From Polyangia bacterium (lineage in GTDB: Bacteria > Myxococcota_A > Polyangia > Nannocystales > Nannocystaceae): 64,000 bases of DNA. Shown here in pieces: positions 30,444 through 37,643 of the stretch (position 1 is its first letter; each line of letters begins with the position of its first letter). Made by a program: the position numbers and the translations under genes. The stretch is taken from positions 30,672-94,671 of the forward strand of contig JAUIKS010000042.1 of the NCBI GenBank assembly GCA_030430565.1, written 5' to 3'. Below the pieces are notes generated by a model. It was not told where the DNA came from. It saw nothing but the letters and a program-made list of their open reading frames with translations, and did not search any database.

Positions 30444-31223
30444 TTACGAGAACGTGGCGATGATCGGCATGTGGTCCGAGGTCTTCTTCCACTTGCGCGG
30501 CTCGATATCGTGCACGACCGAGGCGCAGCGCTCGAGCATCGGCTTCGTCGCGTAGCAGTGGTCAATTCGAAGGCCCTCTTTCTTGCGCAGCGCGCCGCCG
30601 CGGTAGTCAAACCACGTGTACTGCTTGGGCTCCTGGTTGTGCTTTCGAAAGCAGTCGGACAGCCCGAAGTCGAGCAGGTTCTTCAGGACAGCGTGCTCGT
30701 CGTCTGAAAAGTGGATCTGGCCGCGCCACTTGTCGACATCCCAGACGTCGCGCTCGTCCGGCGCGATGTTGAAGTCGCCGATCATGACCACCGGCTCGTC
30801 GGGCTTGGCGGTCGCGTCGAGCTCGGCGCGCAGGCGGCCGAACCAGTCGAGCTTGTGCTGGAACTTGTCGCTGCCCAGCTTGGTCCCGTTGGGCACGTAG
30901 AGGTTGTAGATGCGCACGCCGTCGATGACGGTATTGAGGATCCGGCAGGCCTTGTCGACCGGCGGCTCCCGGAAGCCGCAGTGGACCTCGCTCGGCTTGA
31001 GCTTGCTGAGGGTGGCGACGCCCGCGTAGCCCTTGCTGCCGTGGATCGCGATCTCGTAGCCGAGCTCCATAAACGGCACGCGCGGGAACAGGCGATCCTC
31101 GACCTTGGTCTCCTGCAGGCAGACGACATCGGGCTCGTTGTCAGACAGGTACGTGAGCACGTAGTCGAGGCGCGCGCGGATACCGTTGACGTTCCAGCTC
31201 ATCAACGTGAAGGGCTTCGTCAT
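30444..31223 (-). CDS. xthA: Exodeoxyribonuclease III family AP endonuclease
   Basis: A 259-residue enzyme of the ExoIII family, which cuts DNA at abasic sites and trims 3' ends in base excision repair. Conserved residues seen are the N in MSWNVNGIRAR (start), LQETKVED (catalytic Glu near 37), YVPNG (near 110), GDFNIAPDERDVWD (near 150, Asp/Asn), WFDYRGG and the C-terminal SDHMPI (His near 252). Length is typical. ATG 31223 was chosen because the family starts directly with the first strand. It is separated by 57 bases from the permease gene upstream on the same strand. Confidence 0.95.
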   Translation of the reverse strand: MTKPFTLMSWNVNGIRARLDYVLTYLSDNEPDVVCLQETKVEDRLFPRVPFMELGYEIAIHGSKGYAGVATLSKLKPSEVHCGFREPPVDKACRILNTVIDGVRIYNLYVPNGTKLGSDKFQHKLDWFGRLRAELDATAKPDEPVVMIGDFNIAPDERDVWDVDKWRGQIHFSDDEHAVLKNLLDFGLSDCFRKHNQEPKQYTWFDYRGGALRKKEGLRIDHCYATKPMLERCASVVHDIEPRKWKKTSDHMPIIATFS

Positions 31224-31280
31224 CGCGGCGAGAGTACCGCAGGCGAACACCCGGGCGAAGACAGCCTGCGCGGCAGTCCG

Positions 31281-32651
31281 CTACTGTCCGCGGATCATCC
31301 GGTGCGCGAAGATCGCGAGCGCGAACCAGAGGATCGAGACGTAGACCGAGAAGTCACCGTCGAGCACGAGCACGATGAGCACCAGCGCGCTCGAGAGCGT
31401 GTAGAGCAGCGGCGGCCACGGGTAGAGGCCGAGGCGATAGGGGCGGTGGAGCTTCGGCAGCCGACGACGCAAGACGATCACCGCCATCACCGTGAGGCTG
31501 CCGGTGATCAGCATCGCGCTGGTGGTGTAGTCGAGCAGCTCTTGAAAGCTGTTGGTCAGGATCAGCGCGGCCGCGAGCGCTGCCTGCACCCACAGCGCGA
31601 CGACCGGGGTGCGGAAGCGCGGGTGCAGGATGCCGCCGCGCTCGAAGAAGTCGCCGCCCTGGGCCATGGCGTAGGCGATGCGCGAGCCGGTGAGCACGGT
31701 GCCGTTGATCGAGCCGAGCATGGCGAGCAGGATCAGGATGGTGACGAGCACGGTGCCGGTGGTGCCGAACATGCGCGTGGCCGCGGCGGTCCCGACCTCG
31801 CCGGCGTTGGCCAGCTCGCTGAGCGGGAACACTGAGAGGAAGCCGGCGCACAGCACCATGTAGAGCCCGAGCACCGCGAGCGTGCCGCCGATGACGGCGC
31901 GCGGGAGGACCCGCCCGGGATCTTTGATCTCGCCGCCGATGTAGATCGCGGCGTTCCAGCCGGAGTAGGCGAAGTAGACCGGTAGGTAGGCGTGGGCGAT
32001 CTGCGCGAGCCCAGGCGCGTCCGTGCTCTGCCCCTCAACGAACCAGCGCCCCATGCCGTCGGGCCCGATCTGCCCGATGACGACGAGGCTGGTGATCAGG
32101 AACACGATCAGCGGCACGGTCGTGAGCACCACCTGCGCGCGCCCGGACAGCACCACGCCGATGTGGTTGAGCACGGTTAAGGCGACGACGATGAGCAGCG
32201 CCCAGAGGGTCGCGGCGTCCATGGAGAACAGACCGAAGACCGAGATGGTGCTGGTGTACTCAGGGCCGAGCAGGACCGGGAGCTGGTACGAGGCGGTGCC
32301 GACGGCCATCGTCGCGAGCGAGCCGGGGAAGGTCGCAAGCAGCTGCAGCCAGCCCGCCGCGAAGGCGACGCCGGGCCCGTAGGCCCGCTGGAGATAGGGG
32401 TAGTCGCCGCCGGCGCGCGGCATCATCGCGCCGAGCTCGGCGACGCTGAGCGCTCCGCACAGCGCCGCCAGCCCTCCGATCAGCCACATCAACAGGAAGT
32501 AGCCAGGCGTCGTGACGTGGGCCGCGACCACCGGGGGCGCGATGAAGATCCCGATGCCGAGCATCGCCCCGGCGACCACGGCCTGCGCCGGCCAAAACCC
32601 GAGATGCTTGCCGGAGCCCTGCTCCGCGCCATGGTCCTGGCCCGTCCCCAT
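31281..32651 (-). CDS. APC-family amino acid permease
   Basis: A 456-residue inner-membrane transporter with about twelve hydrophobic helices. The first helix contains GAMLGIGIFIAPP (about 30-42), the unwound G-x-G-I-F motif that binds the amino-acid backbone in this family. FAYSGWNAAIYIGGEIKDPGRVLPRA (split, about 230-255) matches the conserved E-x-x-x-P-x-R segment after helix 6. The ATG at 32651 starts just before a short soluble N-terminus. The substrate cannot be told from sequence, but the pattern fits exchangers or symporters for neutral or cationic amino acids. It is followed by xthA and divergent from bamD. Confidence 0.9.
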   Translation of the reverse strand: MGTGQDHGAEQGSGKHLGFWPAQAVVAGAMLGIGIFIAPPVVAAHVTTPGYFLLMWLIGGLAALCGALSVAELGAMMPRAGGDYPYLQRAYGPGVAFAAGWLQLLATFPGSLATMAVGTASYQLPVLLGPEYTSTISVFGLFSMDAATLWALLIVVALTVLNHIGVVLSGRAQVVLTTVPLIVFLITSLVVIGQIGPDGMGRWFVEGQSTDAPGLAQIAHAYLPVYFAYSGWNAAIYIGGEIKDPGRVLPRAVIGGTLAVLGLYMVLCAGFLSVFPLSELANAGEVGTAAATRMFGTTGTVLVTILILLAMLGSINGTVLTGSRIAYAMAQGGDFFERGGILHPRFRTPVVALWVQAALAAALILTNSFQELLDYTTSAMLITGSLTVMAVIVLRRRLPKLHRPYRLGLYPWPPLLYTLSSALVLIVLVLDGDFSVYVSILWFALAIFAHRMIRGQ

Positions 32652-32956
32652 CGCCGCGGCGAAGAGTAGCAGCCTCCCCCGCCCGGCCCTAACAACCCGC
32701 GCCCCTGTCCACGGCCGGGTGTCCCGCGAACGCGCTCGCCGCCGCGCCGCCACCACTCGGGAATACGCGCCGCGCGGGCGCGGTTGCCGAGCCGGCCTGC
32801 TCCGCTCGAGCGCTCGACCGGCGGCTGAGCGGCTCCCTGCGCGAAAGGACGGGTTTGACATCCCGCGCGCAGCACCGCTACCGTGCCCGCCGCTGCCATG
32901 CGGGCGAACACGAGCTGCCACCGCTTTTTCGCAACGCCGCGCGAGATCGGGCGCGC
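32652..32956. other. Divergent region between permease and bamD
   Basis: About 305 bases, presumably promoters for both genes. The frames across it are Arg-rich low-complexity translations. No hairpin, repeat or convincing promoter was identified. Confidence 0.45.
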
Positions 32957-34294
32957 ATGAACCAGTCTGACGAGTCCACCTCGCGCCGCGCTCGCCCGCG
33001 CGCTCCCCTATCAGGAAGAAGCGCTCGCGCGAGCGCTCGGCTCGCGCTCGCGCTCGCGGCGACGCTCATCGCGGGCCTCACCTCGAGCGCGTGCAAGACC
33101 GGCCCGGACCTCAGCACCGACTACGGGCAGACGGCGCGCGAGAACTACGAGCTCGCGCTCGGTGAGTTCGCCGACCGCGACTGGGAAGAGGCGGTCGCCT
33201 ACGCGGACTTCGTGCGGATTCGCTTCCCCTTCAGCCGCTACGCGGTCGAGGCCGAGCTGCTGGTCGCCCGCGCCGAGTTCGCGCGCGAGGAGTACATCGT
33301 CGCGCAGGACGCGTTTCGGCAGTTCGCCAAGCTCCACCCGACGCACAAGCACGTGCGCAACGGCTGGGTCTCGTACATGGCGGCCCTGGCCGCGCACAAG
33401 AACTCGCCGAGCAACTTCTTCCTGCTCCCGCCCTACTACCAAAAAGACCAGAGCCAGCTGCGCGACGCGATGTCGGAGCTGCAGTACTTCTTCGATCACC
33501 ACTCGGGGACGGAGATGGAGCCCTACGCGATCAAGCTGCGCGACGAGGTCAACCGGCAGCTGCTCGAGCACGAGCTCTACGTCGCCCGCTACTACTTGAA
33601 GAAGGACCGCCCCGAGGCCGCGATCATGCGGCTCGAGCGAGCGCACGAGCGCTACCCGGGGATCGGCCTCGACGCCGAGGTCCTGTTCCAGCTCGGGCTG
33701 ACGTACCTGCGCCTAGAGGAGATCGAGCTCGCGCGCGCGACCTTCACCGAGCTGCAGACCGAGCACCCGCGCCACCACAACGGCAAGCAGGCCAAGCTGT
33801 ACCTCAAGTACATCTACGACGAGTTCGGCCCCGCGGACCCGAGCCGCCCCAGGCCCGACCGCAGCCCGCCCGAACCACCGCGCCCGATCCTGCCCAAGGA
33901 CGAGTACAACCTGAACAAGGTCGAGAAGCAGAAGCAGGAGCAACGCGAGAAGAAGCTCGAGGAGCGTAAAGAGCTCCGCGAGCGACGCTACGCCGAACCA
34001 GGCGCGGCCGAGGCGAAGCCCGGGAAAGAATCCAAAAAAGCGCCCGAAAAAGCGCCCGGGAAAGAGCCCGAAAAAGCGCCCGGGAAAGAGCCTCCGAAGG
34101 GCGACGGCGAGCCGGCCAAGACGAAAGCAGGCGAGCCGGAGCCGAGCCGCGAGCCCGAGCGTGAGCCGCCGGCCTCCGAGAAGCAGCCCCCGCCCAACGA
34201 TCCGCCGCCGACCAATGTCTGGCCCGAGAACCAGCCCGACACCACGCAGCCGCCGCGCGATCGCGACGACAACAGCGCCTCCAAGCAGGGCTGA
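32957..34294 (+). CDS. bamD: BamD-like outer-membrane assembly lipoprotein with long charged tail
   Basis: A 445-residue TPR lipoprotein. The start at 32957 leads to a signal peptide with Cys46 (TSSAC). Five TPR-like helical pairs follow (residues about 60-290): GEFADRDWEEAVAYADFVRIRFP, the matching LVARAEFAREEYIVAQDAFRQF and FFDHHSGTEMEPYAIKLRDEV belong to the BamD/YfiO pattern. BamD helps BamA insert beta-barrel proteins. Usual length is about 250, and here a Lys/Glu/Pro-rich tail of about 150 residues is added, including APEKAPGKEP repeats. The stop overlaps the truD start (TGATG). Confidence 0.85.
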   Translation: MNQSDESTSRRARPRAPLSGRSARASARLALALAATLIAGLTSSACKTGPDLSTDYGQTARENYELALGEFADRDWEEAVAYADFVRIRFPFSRYAVEAELLVARAEFAREEYIVAQDAFRQFAKLHPTHKHVRNGWVSYMAALAAHKNSPSNFFLLPPYYQKDQSQLRDAMSELQYFFDHHSGTEMEPYAIKLRDEVNRQLLEHELYVARYYLKKDRPEAAIMRLERAHERYPGIGLDAEVLFQLGLTYLRLEEIELARATFTELQTEHPRHHNGKQAKLYLKYIYDEFGPADPSRPRPDRSPPEPPRPILPKDEYNLNKVEKQKQEQREKKLEERKELRERRYAEPGAAEAKPGKESKKAPEKAPGKEPEKAPGKEPPKGDGEPAKTKAGEPEPSREPEREPPASEKQPPPNDPPPTNVWPENQPDTTQPPRDRDDNSASKQG

Positions 34295-35451
34295 TGGTGG
34301 AGTCAGCCCCCGTCGAGCGAGACGACGACGAGCGAGCGCGACGGCTCGAGCTGGCGGTCGAGCCGCCGCTGCAGACCGCGTCGCTCCCCGGCGCGGGCGG
34401 GCGGCTGAGGGTCGTCGTCGAGGACTTTCAGGTCGTCGAGATCCCCGCCTACGCGCCCGACGATCGCGTCGACGCGCACCTGATGTTCACCCTGCGCAAG
34501 CGCGGCATGACCACCGACGCCGCGCTCGGGGAGCTCGCGCGTCAGCTCGACATCGCGCGCCGCGACATCGGGCTCGCCGGGCTCAAAGACCGCCACGCGA
34601 TCACCGAGCAGTGGATCACGGTCCCGGCCTCCTGCGGCCCGGCGCTCGCCGGCTTCACGCACCCGGCGATCACCCTCGGGCCGGCCCGCGGCCACGGCAA
34701 CAAGCTGCGACGCGGGCACCTGCGCGGCAATCGCTTCGTCATCGTGATCCGCGGGCTCGCGACCCCGCTAGACGAGGCGCGGCGACGGATCGCCGCCAAG
34801 CTTCGTCTGCTCGCCGAGCAAGGCGGACTCGAGAACCTCTACGGACCCCAGCGCTTCGGCCACGGGGGACGCAACGCCGCGCGCGGGCTCGCGCAGCTCA
34901 GCTCACCCAGGGCCGCGAAGCGCAGGATCAAGGCCGACCTGATCACGAGCGCCGGCCAATCCGCGCTGTTCAACCTCTACGTGCTCGCGCGTCGCGAGCG
35001 CGGCTTGATGCGGACGGTCCTGCGCGGCGACATCCTAAAAAAAACCGCGACGGGCGGGATGTTTGAGTCCAGCGACCCTGCGCTTGATCAACGCCGCCTC
35101 GACGAGGGAGAGATCGAGCTCACCGGCCCGATTTTTGGCAGCAAGACCCGCAGCCCGTCACCCGGGACCCCTGCCCGCGCGCTCGAGGATGAAGTTCTGC
35201 GAAGCTGCGAGATCACCCGGGAGAACCTCGCGCGCCTCGGTCGAAAAGTCCCTGGCACGCGACGCGCGATTGTGCTCCGGGTGACGCCCGAGGATGTATC
35301 GGTCGCGGTGGCGGAGGCGCCAGCTTTGGCCAGTGAAGAGCCGCCTGCGTCCGTAGCGAGCCCTGGAATTCGCCTCGGCTTCATGCTGCCCGCGGGCTCC
35401 TACGCGACGCAGTTGCTGCGTGAGCTCATGGCGCCCACCGACCCGCACTAA
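34294..35451 (+). CDS. truD: tRNA pseudouridine synthase D family
   Basis: A 385-residue TruD-type enzyme, which makes pseudouridine 13 in tRNA-Glu in E. coli. The catalytic Asp is D99 in GLAGLKDRHAITEQ (93-106), the family signature. RGNRFVIVIRG (148-158) and NLYGPQRFGHGG (about 180-192) are also conserved, and RLGFMLPAGSYATQLLRELM (near the end) is typical of the final TruD motif. The gene overlaps the bamD stop by one base (TGATG), so translation is probably coupled. A 220-base gap follows before exbB. Confidence 0.93.
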   Translation: MVESAPVERDDDERARRLELAVEPPLQTASLPGAGGRLRVVVEDFQVVEIPAYAPDDRVDAHLMFTLRKRGMTTDAALGELARQLDIARRDIGLAGLKDRHAITEQWITVPASCGPALAGFTHPAITLGPARGHGNKLRRGHLRGNRFVIVIRGLATPLDEARRRIAAKLRLLAEQGGLENLYGPQRFGHGGRNAARGLAQLSSPRAAKRRIKADLITSAGQSALFNLYVLARRERGLMRTVLRGDILKKTATGGMFESSDPALDQRRLDEGEIELTGPIFGSKTRSPSPGTPARALEDEVLRSCEITRENLARLGRKVPGTRRAIVLRVTPEDVSVAVAEAPALASEEPPASVASPGIRLGFMLPAGSYATQLLRELMAPTDPH

Positions 35452-35672
35452 CCCAAACGCGACATGCGCGACATGCGCAAGCGATATTCCGAGGTCCGGG
35501 TTGCGCTTTAGGGCGCCCCGCGAGCGCGAATCGACTGAAATCTGGTTTTTCGATCATGCTCGAGCCAAGCCCGGATAACGCCTCCTGTCTCGCGCGATCG
35601 ACCGCGCACGCGACTCCACGGCTCGGCTGGCCGAGCAACGATGTTTTCAGTTAGGGTTTCGCGGGCCTCCAC

Positions 35673-36323
35673 ATGAATCTCACCGAGACCTTTCTCCAAC
35701 TCTCCAGCGTCGGCGCGGAGTGGATCCTCGGGCTGCTGATCATCCTGAGCCTGATCAGCGTGGCCGTGATGTTTGAGCGGTGGATGTTCTTCCGCGGCCT
35801 CGCGGGCAAAGACGCCGCCCTCCTCCGTAACCTCCACGCCGCGCTCTCTGACGGCGAGGTCGACAAGGCGCAGCGGCTGCTCAGCACCGTGACCGCCCCG
35901 GGCGGCCGCATCGCCGCCGAGATGATCTCGAACGCCGATCGCGGCAGCAAGGCGACCGCCTCGATCATCGCGGCGCTGCGCCCGGGCGAGAAGCTGCGCC
36001 TCGAGAAGAACCTCGGCTACCTCGGCACGGTCGGCTCCAACGCGCCGTTCATCGGCCTCCTCGGGACCGTGCTCGGCATCATCGAGACCTTCCGTGGGCT
36101 CGCCGAGTCGGGCATCCAGGGCACCGCCGAGTACTCCGACAAGGTGATGTCGGGCATCTACGAGGCGCTGGTCGCGACCGCGGTCGGTCTGCTCGTCGCG
36201 ATCCCTGCGGTCATCGCCTACAACTTCTTCATGCGCCGCGTGAAGGCCCTCCTCAGCGAGGCCGACGCGGTGACCAACATGGTGCACGCCCTGCTCGAGG
36301 GGCAGGGCGACAAGCGCAGCTAG
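35673..36323 (+). CDS. exbB: ExbB/TolQ/MotA-family proton channel
   Basis: A 216-residue inner-membrane protein with three helices (about 15-38, 115-140, 165-195). GYLGTVGSNAPFIGLLGTVLGIIETF (split over 110-135) and ATAVGLLVAIPAVIAYNFF (near 175-195) are the MotA/TolQ/ExbB signature. With ExbD it makes the proton-driven motor that energises TonB. It is the first gene of a closely packed set (next start after 9 bases) with exbD, tonB, receptor and lipoprotein. The start is ATG, but no strong ribosome-binding site is seen just before it. Confidence 0.93.
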   Translation: MNLTETFLQLSSVGAEWILGLLIILSLISVAVMFERWMFFRGLAGKDAALLRNLHAALSDGEVDKAQRLLSTVTAPGGRIAAEMISNADRGSKATASIIAALRPGEKLRLEKNLGYLGTVGSNAPFIGLLGTVLGIIETFRGLAESGIQGTAEYSDKVMSGIYEALVATAVGLLVAIPAVIAYNFFMRRVKALLSEADAVTNMVHALLEGQGDKRS

Positions 36324-36332
36324 CAGGTCTGA

Positions 36333-36788
36333 GTGGCGGGATCAACGGATAGCGAAGACGAGGAGATCACCGGCATCAACGTGACCCCGTTGGTCGACGT
36401 GATGCTCGTGCTGCTCATCATCTTCATGGTCACGACCACGACCATCCAGGCGTCCGAGGCGATGAACATCAACAAGCCCGACGCCCAGACCGGTCAGACC
36501 ATGGAGTCGAACCCCAACCAGATCTTCCTGCAGTGCGCCAAGGACGGGAGCGTGTTCGTCGACCGCCAGAAGATCGCGCCTGAGGAGGTCGACCGAACCA
36601 TCCGCGACGCGGTCAAGGCCAAGCTGGCTGACAACTCGGATCTGCAGGGCGTGATCCAGTGCGACGAGGAAGCCAACGTCGGCGCGATGGTCCACCTGAT
36701 GGATCTGCTGCGTGAATCCGGCGTCAAGAAGTACGCCGTCGCGACTGAGAAGCCGAAGCCCAAGGACGGGGCCAGCGCGGGCGGATAG
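36333..36788 (+). CDS. exbD: ExbD/TolR-family protein
   Basis: A 151-residue protein starting at GTG. One N-terminal helix (LVDVMLVLLIIFMVTTTT, about 18-38) contains the conserved Asp (D22 in PLVDVM) of the proton path, followed by a periplasmic domain ending in KKYAVAT. It follows exbB after nine bases and precedes tonB by 20, so all three are probably one transcript. Confidence 0.92.
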   Translation: MAGSTDSEDEEITGINVTPLVDVMLVLLIIFMVTTTTIQASEAMNINKPDAQTGQTMESNPNQIFLQCAKDGSVFVDRQKIAPEEVDRTIRDAVKAKLADNSDLQGVIQCDEEANVGAMVHLMDLLRESGVKKYAVATEKPKPKDGASAGG

Positions 36789-36808
36789 CTCGTCGGCAGG
36801 AGCCCACC

Positions 36809-37633
36809 GTGTCCGCCCCCACTCACCCGAGCCTAGCGCCTGGACCTGGTGCCGGACAGCGATCGAGCCTGAGCACGATCGCCTCGGTGGTCGCGCACGT
36901 GATCCTGTTCTTCGTGTTTCAGATCACCGCGATCTTTAATCCGCCCGAAGAGCCCGAGAAGCTCTATGTCCTGACCGAGGTCGAGCTCCCGGAGCCCGCG
37001 CCGGAGCCCGAGCCGGAGCCCGAGCCGGAGCCCGAGCCGGAGCCGGAGCCCGAACCCGAACCAGAGCCCGAGGAGCCGCCGCCCGAGCAGCCCCCTCCGC
37101 CGAAGAAGCGCCCGCGCAAGGTCAAGCCGGCGCCTGTGAAGCAGAAGCCGGTGTCGGACGAGCCGCCGCCTCCGCTGCGCTTCGACCAGAGCCAGGTGGT
37201 CCAGGACGGCAACTCCGGCGTCCCGGTGGGCAAGGGCGAGCCGGGCGGCGTGCCCGGCGGGACCGGCAAGCCGAATTCGAAGGGCAAGGGCTCACGCCCG
37301 CCCGGGGTCAAGACCGACAAAAACGGCGGCGCCGCGTGGGCGCCGACCGGCGAGCTGCGCATCAAGACGCTGCCGCGCGTGCTCAAGGTCAAGGAGCTGC
37401 AGTGCCCCGCCGTGCGCGAGCTCGGCATCGAGGGCACCGTCGTGCTCAAGGTCCAGGTGCGCCGGACCGGCGACGTGCGCAAGGTGAGCATCGTCAAGGG
37501 CATCGGGCATGGCTGTGACAAGGTCGCCGCCAAGGCGCTGCGCGGTTCACGGTTCAAGCCCGCGATCGCGACCAACGGACAGCCCGCGGATTACGAGTTA
37601 CGGTACGAGTACGAATTCCAGCTCGACGACTGA
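36809..37633 (+). CDS. tonB: TonB-family energy transducer with Pro-Glu repeat
   Basis: A 274-residue protein starting at GTG. An N-terminal helix (about 25-43) anchors it in the inner membrane. A (Pro-Glu)n spacer follows (about 60-90), then Pro/Lys-rich and Gly/Lys-rich linkers. The C-terminal domain (about 195-274) is of the TonB type, with GIEGTVVLKVQVRRTGDVRKV and ALRGSRFKPA. Two Cys (CPAVRELG and HGCDKV) could form a disulphide, as in myxobacterial AgmX-like proteins. TonB passes motor energy to outer-membrane receptors; the receptor gene is next, 10 bases away. Confidence 0.88.
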   Translation: MSAPTHPSLAPGPGAGQRSSLSTIASVVAHVILFFVFQITAIFNPPEEPEKLYVLTEVELPEPAPEPEPEPEPEPEPEPEPEPEPEPEEPPPEQPPPPKKRPRKVKPAPVKQKPVSDEPPPPLRFDQSQVVQDGNSGVPVGKGEPGGVPGGTGKPNSKGKGSRPPGVKTDKNGGAAWAPTGELRIKTLPRVLKVKELQCPAVRELGIEGTVVLKVQVRRTGDVRKVSIVKGIGHGCDKVAAKALRGSRFKPAIATNGQPADYELRYEYEFQLDD

Positions 37634-37643
37634 TTGACTGGCT

